Source: Terribium retamae (GTDB taxonomy: Bacteria; Pseudomonadota; Alphaproteobacteria; Rhizobiales; Rhizobiaceae). Taken from it: a stretch of DNA of 64,000 nt. This document shows, piece after piece, positions 53,789 to 63,745 of the stretch (position 1 is the stretch's first letter; every line of letters begins with the position of its first letter). The translations under genes and the position numbers were made by a program. Under the pieces are notes generated by a model. It was not told the origin of the DNA and made no database searches. It was given only the letters and a program-made list of their open reading frames with translations. The stretch is taken from contig NZ_JAKREW010000011.1 of the NCBI RefSeq assembly GCF_022347545.1, positions 88,181-152,180 on the forward strand, written 5' to 3'.

Positions 53789-55132
53789 ATGCAGACCCAA
53801 AAATCACCGGCCGATGGTCGTGTCGGTGTTGTCTTCGTGGCTTCGCCACTTTTTCCAGAAGCCTCGGCTATGGAACTGATCGCACGCACTTCCAAGCATC
53901 TCGGTTCAGAAGGATTGGCCGATCAATTCGCCGTCGCATCGAAACTGGCGCGTGACCGGGCGAGCTGCACCGAAGCGTTCGCACAACTCGATCTCGATAA
54001 ACTCGACGCTCTCATCATCCAGCTCTCCACCTTCGCGACGGCAGAGCTGTTGCACGAAGTGCTTTCGCATCTGGGGGAGCGTCGCCTGCCTATCGCCTTG
54101 TGGGCGCTGGAAGAAACGGACCAGATCATCACCAACTCGCTGTGCGGCGTGCAGTTATGGGCTTCGACGCTGACCAGGTTCGGGCACAACTTCACGCTTT
54201 TGCTCGGCAACCCCGACGATACCGAACTGACGACGGACCTCGCCGCTTTTGCTGCCGCATCCCGCGCCCACAGACGCATTCGCGGTGCCCGCATCGCCCT
54301 GATCGGCGCACATGCCGACTGGTTCACCAACCTGGCCGTCGATCCCTGGACAATCCGCCGACACCTGGACGTAACCATCGAGCAGATGACGCTCGTCAAA
54401 TTCCTCGACGGCTGCAAGGTCGAGCCTGACGCAGAGGCGGTCGCCAGCAAGCGCTGGGCGGAGGCGAGCTTCGACGGCGGCGACGACGAGGCCGGACGTA
54501 CGACGCTCGGCCGCACCTATGCGCGGCTTGCGGCGGGATTGGACAAGATCAAGGCCGACGCCATCGCGATCCGTGACTGGCCGGAGATCCTCTACGCCGA
54601 GAACTTCAAGGGAACCTGGGGAGCGCTCGGCGAACTGTCCGATCGCTCCGTACCGCTTGCCCCGGAAGGGGACGTCATGGGCGCCGTCACAGCCTTGGCC
54701 GCCCGCGCTTTCGACCAAGCTTCCCTCCCCTTCCTGACGGACATCTCCGGCATCGACCGCCACAACGATCGGCTGGTGCTCTGGCATTATGGCGTGAGCC
54801 CGCGCCTGGCCGATGGGCCGCGCTCGCTCGACCCCGTGCTCAAGCAGGAGACCTTCCCGCTGAAGGCCGGACCGCTGACCTTGATGCGCCTGTCACTGCG
54901 CGCCGACGGTCAGCTGCGCATCTTCGTCAGCGAAGGCGAGATGCTGGCGCAGAAATCGCAGGCCAATCGCGCGGCTGGCTTTTTCAGGCCGGACGCCGCC
55001 GATTCCGAGACCCTGATCCGCCACTTCATCGACGAAGGCTACGAGCATCACGTCACCGCCGTTTATGGACGCTGGGCCACTGCGGTGCTGCATCTCGGCC
55101 GCCAGCTTGGCGTGCAGGTCGACCATGTCTGA
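53789..55132 (+). CDS. L-fucose/arabinose isomerase-like protein
   Basis: A 447-residue protein of the FucI-related group. Recognisable parts are RLPIALWALEETDQ, IALIGAHADWFTNLAVDP, the acidic APEGDVMGAVTALAARAF, and VLWHYGVSPRLAD toward the C-terminus. Such proteins bind a metal through Glu and Asp residues and isomerise aldoses and ketoses, but this branch contains uncharacterised members. GGAGGAG lies before the ATG, which directly follows the ROK stop. Its end overlaps the GH31 gene by eight bases, so both are co-translated and likely act on the same sugar. Confidence 0.72.
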   Translation: MQTQKSPADGRVGVVFVASPLFPEASAMELIARTSKHLGSEGLADQFAVASKLARDRASCTEAFAQLDLDKLDALIIQLSTFATAELLHEVLSHLGERRLPIALWALEETDQIITNSLCGVQLWASTLTRFGHNFTLLLGNPDDTELTTDLAAFAAASRAHRRIRGARIALIGAHADWFTNLAVDPWTIRRHLDVTIEQMTLVKFLDGCKVEPDAEAVASKRWAEASFDGGDDEAGRTTLGRTYARLAAGLDKIKADAIAIRDWPEILYAENFKGTWGALGELSDRSVPLAPEGDVMGAVTALAARAFDQASLPFLTDISGIDRHNDRLVLWHYGVSPRLADGPRSLDPVLKQETFPLKAGPLTLMRLSLRADGQLRIFVSEGEMLAQKSQANRAAGFFRPDAADSETLIRHFIDEGYEHHVTAVYGRWATAVLHLGRQLGVQVDHV

Positions 55133-57074
55133 GCCGCTGGACCGGGCAGCCTTTCCGGTCGACGCGGCATACCGGCCCGTCGGCCTCGGCTGGCGCGCCG
55201 CCGGCGGGTCATGGACGAATGCCGCTTTTGAACAGGGCGGCGAAGTCTCCGTGTCCACCACGCGCCGCGGCGACAGCTGGCATATCGTTGCGACGCATCC
55301 CCGGGCTGAAGCGATGGAGATCGTTTTCGCGCTGCCAAAGGCCTTCCAGGCTTTTGGCGGCGGCGAGCGCTTCGAAACGCTCGACCTGCGCGGCCAATCG
55401 GTGCGGTACTATCTCGAGAATTTCGGCCTCGGCAACGGCACCTACCTGCCATCACCCTGGATTGCCACCTCACTCGGCTATGCGGTCTATCTGCCTGGGG
55501 AAGCAGCTGCGGTGTTCCATGTCGCCGCACCTTTCGACCCGAACGTCCTGCGCATCCAGGTCGAGGCCAGCCGGCTCGAGCTTGAGATCGATCTCGGCAC
55601 CCTGGACCAGCTGTATCTCGCACTGATCGAACGGATCGACCCACCGACGATGCCGGAGGATTCGTTCTTCGGCCTGTGGAAGGCCGGAGACTGGCGCATC
55701 GAAAATGCGAAGACGGTCGAGGCCGACATTACAGGCTACCGGAGCCTTTCCTTGCCTATGGCGGTCAAGCTGATCGATGCCTACTGGGCAAGCGAAGTCC
55801 ATTCCTTCGAATTCGACACTAAGAAATATCCCGATGCCTGGGACATGGTTGCCCGCATGGCCGCCGATGGCACGGATATCTATTTGTGGCTATGTCCCTG
55901 GGTGGTCGTCGGCACAAAGTCCTTCGACTATGCGAGCGCGAAGGGCTACACGATCAGGGACGCGGAAGGCACAGCCATCACCCGCAGGCCTGGCGCCAAT
56001 CCCAACATCGTTGCCGCCTTGATCGATTTCTCCAATCCGGAAGCCAGCGACTGGTGGGCGGAGAATTTGCGGAAGCTGCTCAAGCGCGGCATCAAGGGTT
56101 TCAAGGCCGATTTCGGCGAACAGCTCCCCGAACACGCGCTTCTGCATTCCGGAGAAACGGGTGGGCAGGCACACAACGCCTTTGTTCGCTATTACCTCGA
56201 AGCGACCATCGCCGCTTTCGATGGCGCAACTCCCGCGATCATCAGCCGCTCAGGATCGCCGCGCATTCGTGCGCCGATCTGGAGCGGCGACCAGACGTCC
56301 GACTTCTGCCCCAAGACCGGCCTGTCCTCCGCTGTCCGCGCAGCGCAAAGCGCCGCCTTCGCAGGTTGGTCGTTCGTCGGCAGCGATCTCGGCGGCTATT
56401 TCGGCACGCCGACCCCGCAGGTCTTCGCGCGATGGACGCAGTTTTCCTGCTTCACGCCTTTGATGATGCTGCATGGACTTGGTTGTCGCGAGCCCTGGGA
56501 CATGAATGCCACATCCGTCGCGGTCTACGAAGACTATGCCCGCCTGCATCTCGCGCTGTTGCCGGTGTTCCAACGCTACGGACACAAGGCTGCGAGCGGC
56601 GGCCTGCCGCTCCTGCGGATGATGCCGCTGTCCTTCCCAGAGGTGGACTGGTCGGCGATCAACGACTGGGATCAGCAATATATGCTGGGCGACGATATCC
56701 TGGTCGCGCCGGTCGCCTTCTACGGCAACACCCGTGCGGTCTATCTGCCCGAAGGGGAATGGTTCGACGTGCTTTCCGGCAGCTATGTCGGCGGGTCGGC
56801 ATGGCGCATCCATGACGTTCCGCTCGACAGGATGCCGATCTTCATACGCAAGGGCGCCCGCCTTTTGCTGGCGCTCGACGCTCAGGCGCGGCATGCGGTG
56901 GAGATCGTGTTCGCAGAGGACGCATCAAACGCACCGCAGGGGCAGGATGGCTGGTCCGTGAAGGCGGTCGGCGTCGTGAAAGGCACCGACAAGCGCACGG
57001 CATCGGCACCCCAGCAGGCTGCTTTCTCAAAGTGGTTCGGCGCGGAAATCGAATGGACGAGCGTCATGACTTGA
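55125..57074 (+). CDS. GH31 alpha-glycosidase (YicI/alpha-xylosidase-like)
   Basis: A 649-residue family 31 glycosidase without a signal peptide, so cytoplasmic. An N-terminal sandwich domain is followed by the barrel. The nucleophile Asp is in GIKGFKADFGEQLPEH, the acid/base Asp in APIWSGDQTSDF, with SDLGGYFG and QYMLGDDILVAPV downstream. The HSFEFDTKKYPDAWDM segment resembles bacterial alpha-xylosidases rather than sulfoquinovosidases. It hydrolyses an alpha-linked disaccharide or glycoside taken up by the CUT1 importer encoded next. The start ATG overlaps the previous gene. Confidence 0.88.
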   Translation: MSEPLDRAAFPVDAAYRPVGLGWRAAGGSWTNAAFEQGGEVSVSTTRRGDSWHIVATHPRAEAMEIVFALPKAFQAFGGGERFETLDLRGQSVRYYLENFGLGNGTYLPSPWIATSLGYAVYLPGEAAAVFHVAAPFDPNVLRIQVEASRLELEIDLGTLDQLYLALIERIDPPTMPEDSFFGLWKAGDWRIENAKTVEADITGYRSLSLPMAVKLIDAYWASEVHSFEFDTKKYPDAWDMVARMAADGTDIYLWLCPWVVVGTKSFDYASAKGYTIRDAEGTAITRRPGANPNIVAALIDFSNPEASDWWAENLRKLLKRGIKGFKADFGEQLPEHALLHSGETGGQAHNAFVRYYLEATIAAFDGATPAIISRSGSPRIRAPIWSGDQTSDFCPKTGLSSAVRAAQSAAFAGWSFVGSDLGGYFGTPTPQVFARWTQFSCFTPLMMLHGLGCREPWDMNATSVAVYEDYARLHLALLPVFQRYGHKAASGGLPLLRMMPLSFPEVDWSAINDWDQQYMLGDDILVAPVAFYGNTRAVYLPEGEWFDVLSGSYVGGSAWRIHDVPLDRMPIFIRKGARLLLALDAQARHAVEIVFAEDASNAPQGQDGWSVKAVGVVKGTDKRTASAPQQAAFSKWFGAEIEWTSVMT

Positions 57075-57130
57075 TCCGGCAACGCGATGCCTTGGGAGAA
57101 GGCTCGCGGACGCACAAGAGGAGGAGAAAG

Positions 57131-58357
57131 ATGAGAAATTTCCTGAAGAACGGCACCATGGCCGTCGCGATCCTGACCGGACTGGGCACGGTGCCCGGCT
57201 GGGCAGACAATCTGGTTCTCTGGGTGAACGCCCCGCTGGCGTCTGGCCCGGATGCACCGCTCTATGCCGAACTCAAGAAATTCGAAGCGGAAACCGGCAA
57301 CAAGGTCGAGGTGCAGGCTGTTCCGCACATGGAGATGGAGCGCAACCTGTTCGTTGCCATGTCCGGCGGCGCCGGCCCCGACGTCATGGCCCTGGACATC
57401 GCCTGGGTAGCCGGCCTTGCCGATGCAGGACTGCTGATGGACATCACCGAACAATCCGCACCACTTGCTTCGAAATACCAGCCGGGTCCGTTCGCTGGCG
57501 GCCGCTATGAGGGAAAGCAATATGCCCTGCCGCTCTACACTAACAACGCAGCCCTGATCGTCAACGACAAGATGCTCGCCCAGGCCGGCATCGACAAGGC
57601 TCCGACCACCTGGGGAGAGTTGCGCGCCGCAGCCGTGGCGATGACGAACGCCGAAAAAGGCACCTACGGCATCAGTTTCGGCTCCAACCGCATGGGCGCC
57701 TTCCAGCTCTATCCCTTCATCTGGCAGGCCGGTGGCGAGATCATCGACGACAAGGGCAAGTCGCATGTCGCCGATCCGGAGGCGATCGGAGCGGTCGACT
57801 TCCTGGCCAAGCTTTACACGCAGGACAAAGCCATGCCGGAGTCGGTGCTCACGGCCGGCAACTGGGACGAGGTTCACGCGCCTTTCATCCAGGAACGCGC
57901 CGGAATGGTGATCAGCGGCGACTGGGCGATTGCTGCCATCAAGAAGAATGCACCGAACCTGGCTTTCTCGATCCATCCGTTGCCACAGGGCAAGAAAGCG
58001 GCCACCGTCATCGGCGGCTACAACCTTGCCGTCCGCCAGGGAACCGCAGCGCCTAAGGCAGCTTTCCAGCTTGTCGAATGGCTCACCGGCGACCGCAGCA
58101 TCGAACTGATGGGCAAATATCAGCGCCTGTCGGCGACCGCCGCGGCAACGACACCTGAAGCGATCGCCAAGTTGCCGAAGGAGATGCAGCCCTTCATGGC
58201 GCAGGCCAGCGCGGGCCATCCTCGTCCCGTCGTTGCTTCTTGGAGCGAGATGCATGGCGTGTTCGGCAACATGTGGGATGCCGTCATCCGCGGAAGGCCC
58301 GCGGCAGAGGCCTTGGCGGAAGCCAATGCCGAAGTCGAGAACCTGCTGGCCAGATAA
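57131..58357 (+). CDS. CUT1 sugar ABC transporter substrate-binding protein
   Basis: A 408-residue periplasmic protein with a signal peptide ending near residue 25 (GTVPGWADN). Family features are LYAELKKFEAETGNKVEV, GAGPDVMALDIAWVAGLADAG, YALPLYTNNAALIVNDKML and FIQERAGMVISGDWAI. A GAGGAG site stands seven bases before the ATG. It is the first gene after the 56-base gap behind the GH31 gene and delivers an oligosaccharide or glycoside to the two permeases that follow. Confidence 0.92.
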   Translation: MRNFLKNGTMAVAILTGLGTVPGWADNLVLWVNAPLASGPDAPLYAELKKFEAETGNKVEVQAVPHMEMERNLFVAMSGGAGPDVMALDIAWVAGLADAGLLMDITEQSAPLASKYQPGPFAGGRYEGKQYALPLYTNNAALIVNDKMLAQAGIDKAPTTWGELRAAAVAMTNAEKGTYGISFGSNRMGAFQLYPFIWQAGGEIIDDKGKSHVADPEAIGAVDFLAKLYTQDKAMPESVLTAGNWDEVHAPFIQERAGMVISGDWAIAAIKKNAPNLAFSIHPLPQGKKAATVIGGYNLAVRQGTAAPKAAFQLVEWLTGDRSIELMGKYQRLSATAAATTPEAIAKLPKEMQPFMAQASAGHPRPVVASWSEMHGVFGNMWDAVIRGRPAAEALAEANAEVENLLAR

Positions 58358-59302
58358 ATGACGACGCGCACCCGAGAAACGACGAGACTGAAACCGCACT
58401 GGTCCTCGATCTTCGAGAACGGCAGGGGTGCGCGTCTCTACCCCTATCTTCTGGTCATGCCGGCCATCCTGATTGCGATCGGCGTGGTGGTGTACCCGGT
58501 GGTGTCCGGCATCACCTCAGCTTTTTATGACGTGACCCTGCGCACCCTGAACAGCGGTGACATGCCTTTCGTCGGCATGCGCAATTTCGAGCGAGTCTTT
58601 GCTGACCCGAACTTCATGCGCGCCTCGCTCAACACGGTGATCTGGGTGTTGCTCAATGTTGTGGCACAGCTGGGGCTTGGCCTTGCGCTGGCACTGCTGT
58701 TGCACCGCATCGTACCGGGCATCGGCTTCTTCCGCTCGGGCATATTGGTGCCATGGGTGGTGCCGAGCGTCGTCGCCGTCCTGACATGGCGCTGGATGTA
58801 CGATCCCAGCGTCGGCATCGTGAACGAGATGCTGGTGCGGCTGGGCGTGATCAACGACTATCACCCTTGGCTGGGCGACACGGCCACGGCTCTCTATGCC
58901 GTGACCGTCGAAAGCATCTGGAAAGGCACGCCGTTCGTGATGCTGCTCCTGCTGGCGGCACTGCAACTCGTGCCCAAATCCATCCTGGAAGCGGCGTCGA
59001 TGGACGGGGCGTCCGGCTGGCGGATGCTGTGGCACGTGATTCTGCCGCAGATCCGCGTCTCCTTCGCCATCGCCGCGGTGCTGACCTTCATCCTCACCGT
59101 GAACAACTTCAATGCGATCTGGCTGATGACGGAAGGCGGGCCGCTCAATTCGTCCGAGATCCTATTCACCTTGGCCTACAAATACGGCTTCCAGCGCTTC
59201 GACCTCGGCAGGGCATCGGCCGTCGCGACCATGCTGTTCGTCGGGCTGGTGATCGCGACCACGATCTATCTGAAACTCATCCAGGCCAAGGAAGCCGACT
59301 GA
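58358..59302 (+). CDS. CUT1 sugar ABC transporter permease (MalF-like)
   Basis: A 314-residue permease with six membrane helices. It has the family start YLLVMPAILIAIGVVVYPVV and the EAA loop SILEAASMDGASGWRMLWHVILPQI. It begins immediately after the binding-protein stop codon and is one base from the partner permease. The ATPase for this importer is the divergent gene at 51426. Confidence 0.92.
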   Translation: MTTRTRETTRLKPHWSSIFENGRGARLYPYLLVMPAILIAIGVVVYPVVSGITSAFYDVTLRTLNSGDMPFVGMRNFERVFADPNFMRASLNTVIWVLLNVVAQLGLGLALALLLHRIVPGIGFFRSGILVPWVVPSVVAVLTWRWMYDPSVGIVNEMLVRLGVINDYHPWLGDTATALYAVTVESIWKGTPFVMLLLLAALQLVPKSILEAASMDGASGWRMLWHVILPQIRVSFAIAAVLTFILTVNNFNAIWLMTEGGPLNSSEILFTLAYKYGFQRFDLGRASAVATMLFVGLVIATTIYLKLIQAKEAD

Positions 59303-59303
59303 G

Positions 59304-60188
59304 ATGTCGACATCCTCCCCAGCGCGCGGTCGCGCCACAGCATCACTCAAGCGCAGGCGCACGCCCAAACCCGTGCGCCTGGCGCTGCTCTATATCGGTC
59401 TGTGGGCCGCATTCATCTGGTGCGTGTTCCCCTTCTACTGGATGATCGCGACATCGTTGCGCGCAAAGGACGAGATCTTCGCACGTCCACCGTCGATCGT
59501 GCCGCACGCCATCACTTTGCAGAATTATGTCGACCTGCTGGTCGGAGCGCAGTTCTGGCGCTTTGCCCTGAACAGCCTGTTCCTGACACTCAGCGTCACC
59601 ATCGTCAGCGTGCTGCTGTCGGTCACCGCCGGCTACGCCATGGCGCGCCATCGTTTCAAGGGGTCGGTGATGCTGCCGCTGTTCATGCTCTATGGGCAGA
59701 TGTTCCCGCCGGTGCTGCTGCTGATCCCTTTCTACATCCAGCTCAAATTCCTCGGCTGGCTGGACAGCCTGTACGGTCTGATCCCGGTCTATCTGAGCTA
59801 CATGCTGCCGCTGTGCGTCTGGCTCATGCGCGGGTTCTTCGCCCAGGTGCCGCACTCCCTGGAGGATGCTGCGCGACTGGATGGCTGTACGCGCTGGCAG
59901 GCCTTCTGGCGCGTCATCCTGCCGATGGCACGGCCAGGCATCGTCGCCGTAGCCACCTGGGTGATGATCCACACCTGGAACGAGTTCCTCTATGCCTCCA
60001 CCTTCATCCTCTCGGAAAGGAACCGCACCCTGCCGCTCGGCCTCTCCGGGCTGATCGGCCAGTACACGACCGACTGGGGCATGCTGATGGCCGGGGGCGT
60101 GGTGACGGCGGCACCCATATTGCTGATTTTCTTCTTCCTTCAGAAGCATCTCGTTGCCGGCGTCGGCGGCGGTGCGGTGAAAGGCTGA
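59304..60188 (+). CDS. CUT1 sugar ABC transporter permease (MalG-like)
   Basis: A 294-residue permease. The basic N-terminus (RATASLKRRRTPKPVR) precedes six helices. The EAA loop is SLEDAARLDGCTRWQAFWRVILP, and WVMIHTWNEFLYA is typical of the MalG side. It pairs with the MalF-like permease one base upstream. The downstream enolase-superfamily gene begins 21 bases later in the same operon. Confidence 0.92.
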   Translation: MSTSSPARGRATASLKRRRTPKPVRLALLYIGLWAAFIWCVFPFYWMIATSLRAKDEIFARPPSIVPHAITLQNYVDLLVGAQFWRFALNSLFLTLSVTIVSVLLSVTAGYAMARHRFKGSVMLPLFMLYGQMFPPVLLLIPFYIQLKFLGWLDSLYGLIPVYLSYMLPLCVWLMRGFFAQVPHSLEDAARLDGCTRWQAFWRVILPMARPGIVAVATWVMIHTWNEFLYASTFILSERNRTLPLGLSGLIGQYTTDWGMLMAGGVVTAAPILLIFFFLQKHLVAGVGGGAVKG

Positions 60189-60209
60189 CCCCGGAAAGGC
60201 ATCGAAACG

Positions 60210-61340
60210 ATGACCAGGATAAAAAGCGTGCAGGCTTTTGCCCTGTCCTGCCCTACGCCGGGCGGAGCAACCTTCGCGGTCGGCCGCTCGGCCAAACGCG
60301 ACATGGTGCTGGTGCGCATTGAGACGCAGGACGGCATTGTCGGATATGGCGAAGCGCATCATGCCCAGACGCCCAGCACGATCGCCGCCTTCATCAACGA
60401 TGCACTCGGCCCCTCCATCGTCGGCATGGACCCTCATGGGACCGAAGCGATCTGGGACAGGAGCTATCGCCGCTACATCGCCACGCACGGACCGGGCGCG
60501 GCGGCGGTGATCGGTCTCTCAGGCGTCGACCTCGCCTTGTGGGATATCAAGGGCAAGGATCTCGGCCAACCCGTCTACAAGCTGCTTGGCGGCAAGCGGC
60601 GACCTATCCCGGCTTATGCCGGCGGGATCAGCCTGGGCTTCCAGCCGGTCGAGGACCTTACAGCGGAAATCGAGCGCTACGTCACCCAGGGCTACAATTT
60701 CATGAAGCTGCGTGTCGGTGACACGCTGGAAAAGGACCTCCAGCGTGTTGCCGGCGTGCGCGCGGCTTTCGGCGACACCATCGTGTTTGCAGCCGATGCC
60801 GGCACCCGCTACCGCACGGCGGATGTCCACCGCATCGCGGAGATCTGCGAAGCCGGCAGACTGGCGTGGCTGGAGGAGCCCTTCACGCCTGACAACCTGC
60901 CCGGTTACCGGCGCCTGCGCGACATTACCTCGACGCCGCTTGCCGCAGGCGAAAATCACTTCACCCGCCATGAACTGCGGGCGCTGATCAGCGAGCAGGT
61001 GATACAGTTCGTGCAAGCGGATTGCTGCAAGACCGGCGGCATCACCGAGATCCTCAAGATTGCCGCGCTCGCGGGCGCCTGGCACCTGCAGTTCGCACCG
61101 CACACGAGCGCCTCGGTGCTGAGCACGGCAGCATCGACCCATGTCCTGTCCGTTGCCCCCAACGCTTTCATTTACGAAGCCGACGTGTCGGCCATCAATG
61201 CGTTCCGTGATGAGTTGGGAAGTCCGATCGAAATCGTCGACGGCATGATCAGCGCACCGGAAGGTCCAGGGCTCGGCATCGAGGTCGACGAAAGCCTCAT
61301 CGGGAAATATCCGTTCATTCCCGGCGCGTCCTACCAATAG
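60210..61340 (+). CDS. enolase-superfamily enzyme (mandelate racemase/sugar-acid dehydratase type)
   Basis: A 376-residue enzyme with an N-terminal capping domain and the barrel of the muconate/mandelate branch. Visible residues are the KLR base motif in FMKLRVG, metal ligands Asp in FAADAGTRY, Glu in WLEEPFT and Glu in AAGENHFT, then ADCCKTGGITE and the His of FAPHTSAS. A His opposite KxR points to an acid-sugar dehydratase or racemase. The exact substrate cannot be read. GGAAAGG precedes the ATG. It probably acts on an aldonate derived from the GH31 product. Confidence 0.83.
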   Translation: MTRIKSVQAFALSCPTPGGATFAVGRSAKRDMVLVRIETQDGIVGYGEAHHAQTPSTIAAFINDALGPSIVGMDPHGTEAIWDRSYRRYIATHGPGAAAVIGLSGVDLALWDIKGKDLGQPVYKLLGGKRRPIPAYAGGISLGFQPVEDLTAEIERYVTQGYNFMKLRVGDTLEKDLQRVAGVRAAFGDTIVFAADAGTRYRTADVHRIAEICEAGRLAWLEEPFTPDNLPGYRRLRDITSTPLAAGENHFTRHELRALISEQVIQFVQADCCKTGGITEILKIAALAGAWHLQFAPHTSASVLSTAASTHVLSVAPNAFIYEADVSAINAFRDELGSPIEIVDGMISAPEGPGLGIEVDESLIGKYPFIPGASYQ

Positions 61341-61383
61341 GAAGGCAGATGTTGGCCATGAACCTCCAAGCCGGAGCATCAGC

Positions 61384-62196
61384 ATGACACGCCGCGCCTC
61401 GCGCTGGGCCGACCTTTCGCGATCGGATTTTGCGGCCCTGGACCGCGCACGCACGATCTGTGTCCTGCCCGTCGGCGCCATCGAACAGCACGGTCCTCAT
61501 CTGCCGGTCTCTGTCGACCGCGATCTCGCCGAGGCCGTACTGGAACGGGCCCTTGCCGAGATGGAGGCCGGGCCTTCGATCCTTGCATTGCCCGGTTTCT
61601 CCTACGGTAAGAGCAACGAACACGGCATGATTGCGGGAACGCTTTCGCTGTCGGCTCCTACCTTGCTCGCGATCCTGGGCGATATCGCCCACAGCCTGAC
61701 GAAAACCGGATTCCGCAGGCTTGTCCTGCTCAACGCCCATGGCGGCAACACCCCCGTACTCGAGATCGCGGCGCGCGATCTCAAGATTGCCCATGGCCTG
61801 AGGGTTGCTACCTGCCACTGGTACAATTTCAACGAGGCCGAGCAACATGGCGATGCACGCGAGAGCGCCTTCGGCATCCATGCCGGTCTGATCGAGACAA
61901 GCGCCATGTTGGCGTTGAAGCCGGCGCTCGTCGCAATGGAACGGGCGGACGACTTTGCCAACCAGGCGGAGACCTGGCAGCATGACTACGACCATATCGG
62001 GCTTTCGCCGGGCCGCGCCCGGCCGGCCTGGACGATCGAAGACCTCAACGCTTGCGGCGCGTGCGGCAATGCCGTCGCGGCGACGCGGGCGATCGGAGAG
62101 CAGCTCCTGGAAACGGCAGCCCGCAACTTCGCGCGTTTCCTCGGCGAATTCGAACGCTTCTGCGATCAGCAAGATCAACGGGACCGCGCGCACTGA
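61384..62196 (+). CDS. creatininase-family amidohydrolase
   Basis: A 270-residue protein of the creatininase/MftE family. Metal-binding motifs are [23 protein letters not shown] near residue 30, NAHGGNTP near 120 and the Glu in [11 protein letters not shown] near 162. Members hydrolyse cyclic amides, formamides or peptides. In a sugar operon a lactone- or lactam-opening role is conceivable but unproven. GGAG lies nine bases before the ATG, and the FAD-oxidase gene starts 17 bases after its stop. Confidence 0.83.
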   Translation: MTRRASRWADLSRSDFAALDRARTICVLPVGAIEQHGPHLPVSVDRDLAEAVLERALAEMEAGPSILALPGFSYGKSNEHGMIAGTLSLSAPTLLAILGDIAHSLTKTGFRRLVLLNAHGGNTPVLEIAARDLKIAHGLRVATCHWYNFNEAEQHGDARESAFGIHAGLIETSAMLALKPALVAMERADDFANQAETWQHDYDHIGLSPGRARPAWTIEDLNACGACGNAVAATRAIGEQLLETAARNFARFLGEFERFCDQQDQRDRAH

Positions 62197-62213
62197 AGGC
62201 AACGGGAAAGAAC

Positions 62214-63635
62214 ATGTCCATCTCGGGAAAGAACGACATCGACTGGAAAGCGTTTGCCGAGGTGCTCGGCGATGTCGAAACCATCGACACGCCCTCGGTG
62301 GTGAAGAAGCGCTCGCGCGACTTCTTTTGGTACAGCCCGATCCTCAGCCGCGAACTGTCATCGTGCTTCGGCGATTTGGTGGCCGTGCCGAAGTCGACGG
62401 AGGAGCTGTCGAAGTGCCTCGCCACCGCCTTCGACTGGAACGCGCCGATCGTGCTGAGAGGCGGCGGCACCGGCAACTATGGCCAGGCCGTCCCGATACA
62501 GGGCGGACTCATCATCGACATGACCAGCCTGAACCGCATCTTGGAGATCGGAAGCGACACGGTTCACGTGGAAGCTGGAGCCAAGATCGGTGCGATCAAT
62601 GAGGCGCTGGCCAAAAAAGGCAGGGAGCTGCCGCTGTTCCCTTCGACCGAAGCGATCGCGACGATCGGCGGCTTCATCGCCGGCGGCTCGGGCGGGATCG
62701 GCTCGATCCGTCACGGCATGCTGCGCGACGGCAAGAACATCGAGCGTATCGCAGCGCTCTCCGTCGAGCACGAGCCCAGGCGGCACGAATTCATCGGCAA
62801 GGACATCTCCGCGATCCACCATGCCTGGGGGCTGAACGGCGTCATCACCGACCTCGTGCTGGGCACAGTGCCTTCCGCACGGTGGATCAACATCATTGCT
62901 TCATTCGACACTTACAGGCACGCCTTCGAGGCCGGGATCGCGCTGGGTGCGGCGCGTCAGATCGACCTTAAGCTGCTGACTACGATCGATAAGAGGATCG
63001 CCGCATCAATCACGAAACTCGGCGATATCGCGATACGCCAACGCGATTTGCTGCTTGTCATGGTCGCCGAGACGCACGCCGACGAGGCGTTGCGTCTGAT
63101 CCTGCAGCATGGCGGCGTCAAGGAGCTCGAGCTCGACAATGCGGCGTTGAAAGCTGCGGACCTGCCGGCGCTTTCCGAATTCTCCTACAACCATACGACG
63201 CTACAGGTGCTGAAACAGGATCGCACCGTCACCAATCTGCAGGTGACGTTCCGGCCGCCGCTCGACGGCGCCAAGATCGACGAATTGCAGCCGATACTGG
63301 GTGACGAGGTGCTCATGCACCACGAATTCGCCCAGCTCAACGATCAGCTCGTGGCCTTCGATCTGCCGGTGGTGCGTTACACGACAGACGAGCGGCTGTT
63401 CGAACTCGCCAAGATCTACGACGATCACGGTTGTCCGACTTCCAATCCCCATGTGCCCTATGTGGAGGGAGGTTCGATGAAACCGGATTTTCGTCACCTC
63501 GCCTGGAAGAGGCGCCTCGATCCACGTGGCCTGCTGAACTCGGCGAAATCACGCCTCTGGGATCAGGTAAAACATCTCCCGGCCGACGAAATCGAAAATC
63601 TGTCGAGCCTTCAGGTGGCCCGGAAGGCATCTTGA
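62214..63635 (+). CDS. FAD-linked oxidase (GlcD/PCMH type)
   Basis: A 473-residue flavoprotein. The PCMH FAD domain occupies about residues 45-220: [50 protein letters not shown], and [20 protein letters not shown]. The C-terminal region ends with [16 protein letters not shown], as in D-lactate/glycolate oxidase relatives. It oxidises an alpha-hydroxy acid or sugar to the keto acid or lactone. The ATG of MSISGKND has GGGAAAG upstream; the longer frame overlaps the creatininase gene. Last gene of the plus-strand carbohydrate operon. Confidence 0.85.
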   Translation: MSISGKNDIDWKAFAEVLGDVETIDTPSVVKKRSRDFFWYSPILSRELSSCFGDLVAVPKSTEELSKCLATAFDWNAPIVLRGGGTGNYGQAVPIQGGLIIDMTSLNRILEIGSDTVHVEAGAKIGAINEALAKKGRELPLFPSTEAIATIGGFIAGGSGGIGSIRHGMLRDGKNIERIAALSVEHEPRRHEFIGKDISAIHHAWGLNGVITDLVLGTVPSARWINIIASFDTYRHAFEAGIALGAARQIDLKLLTTIDKRIAASITKLGDIAIRQRDLLLVMVAETHADEALRLILQHGGVKELELDNAALKAADLPALSEFSYNHTTLQVLKQDRTVTNLQVTFRPPLDGAKIDELQPILGDEVLMHHEFAQLNDQLVAFDLPVVRYTTDERLFELAKIYDDHGCPTSNPHVPYVEGGSMKPDFRHLAWKRRLDPRGLLNSAKSRLWDQVKHLPADEIENLSSLQVARKAS

Positions 63636-63745
63636 GATAGGCCGCGCCATCGGCTGCGCCTCGCGTAAATTCCTGTCTGCTCAACTCCTGTCTGATCACA
63701 GGCAAACGACCGTGCTTCGCCAACGAATTATCGGCGCCTTTGCGC

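Noticed and set aside
50490..57074. Sulfoquinovose catabolism (GH31 plus kinase plus isomerase)
   Set aside because: The GH31 sequence looks like alpha-xylosidases rather than sulfoquinovosidases, and no sulfofructose-phosphate aldolase, transaldolase or sulfonate exporter is present. Not excluded but unsupported.
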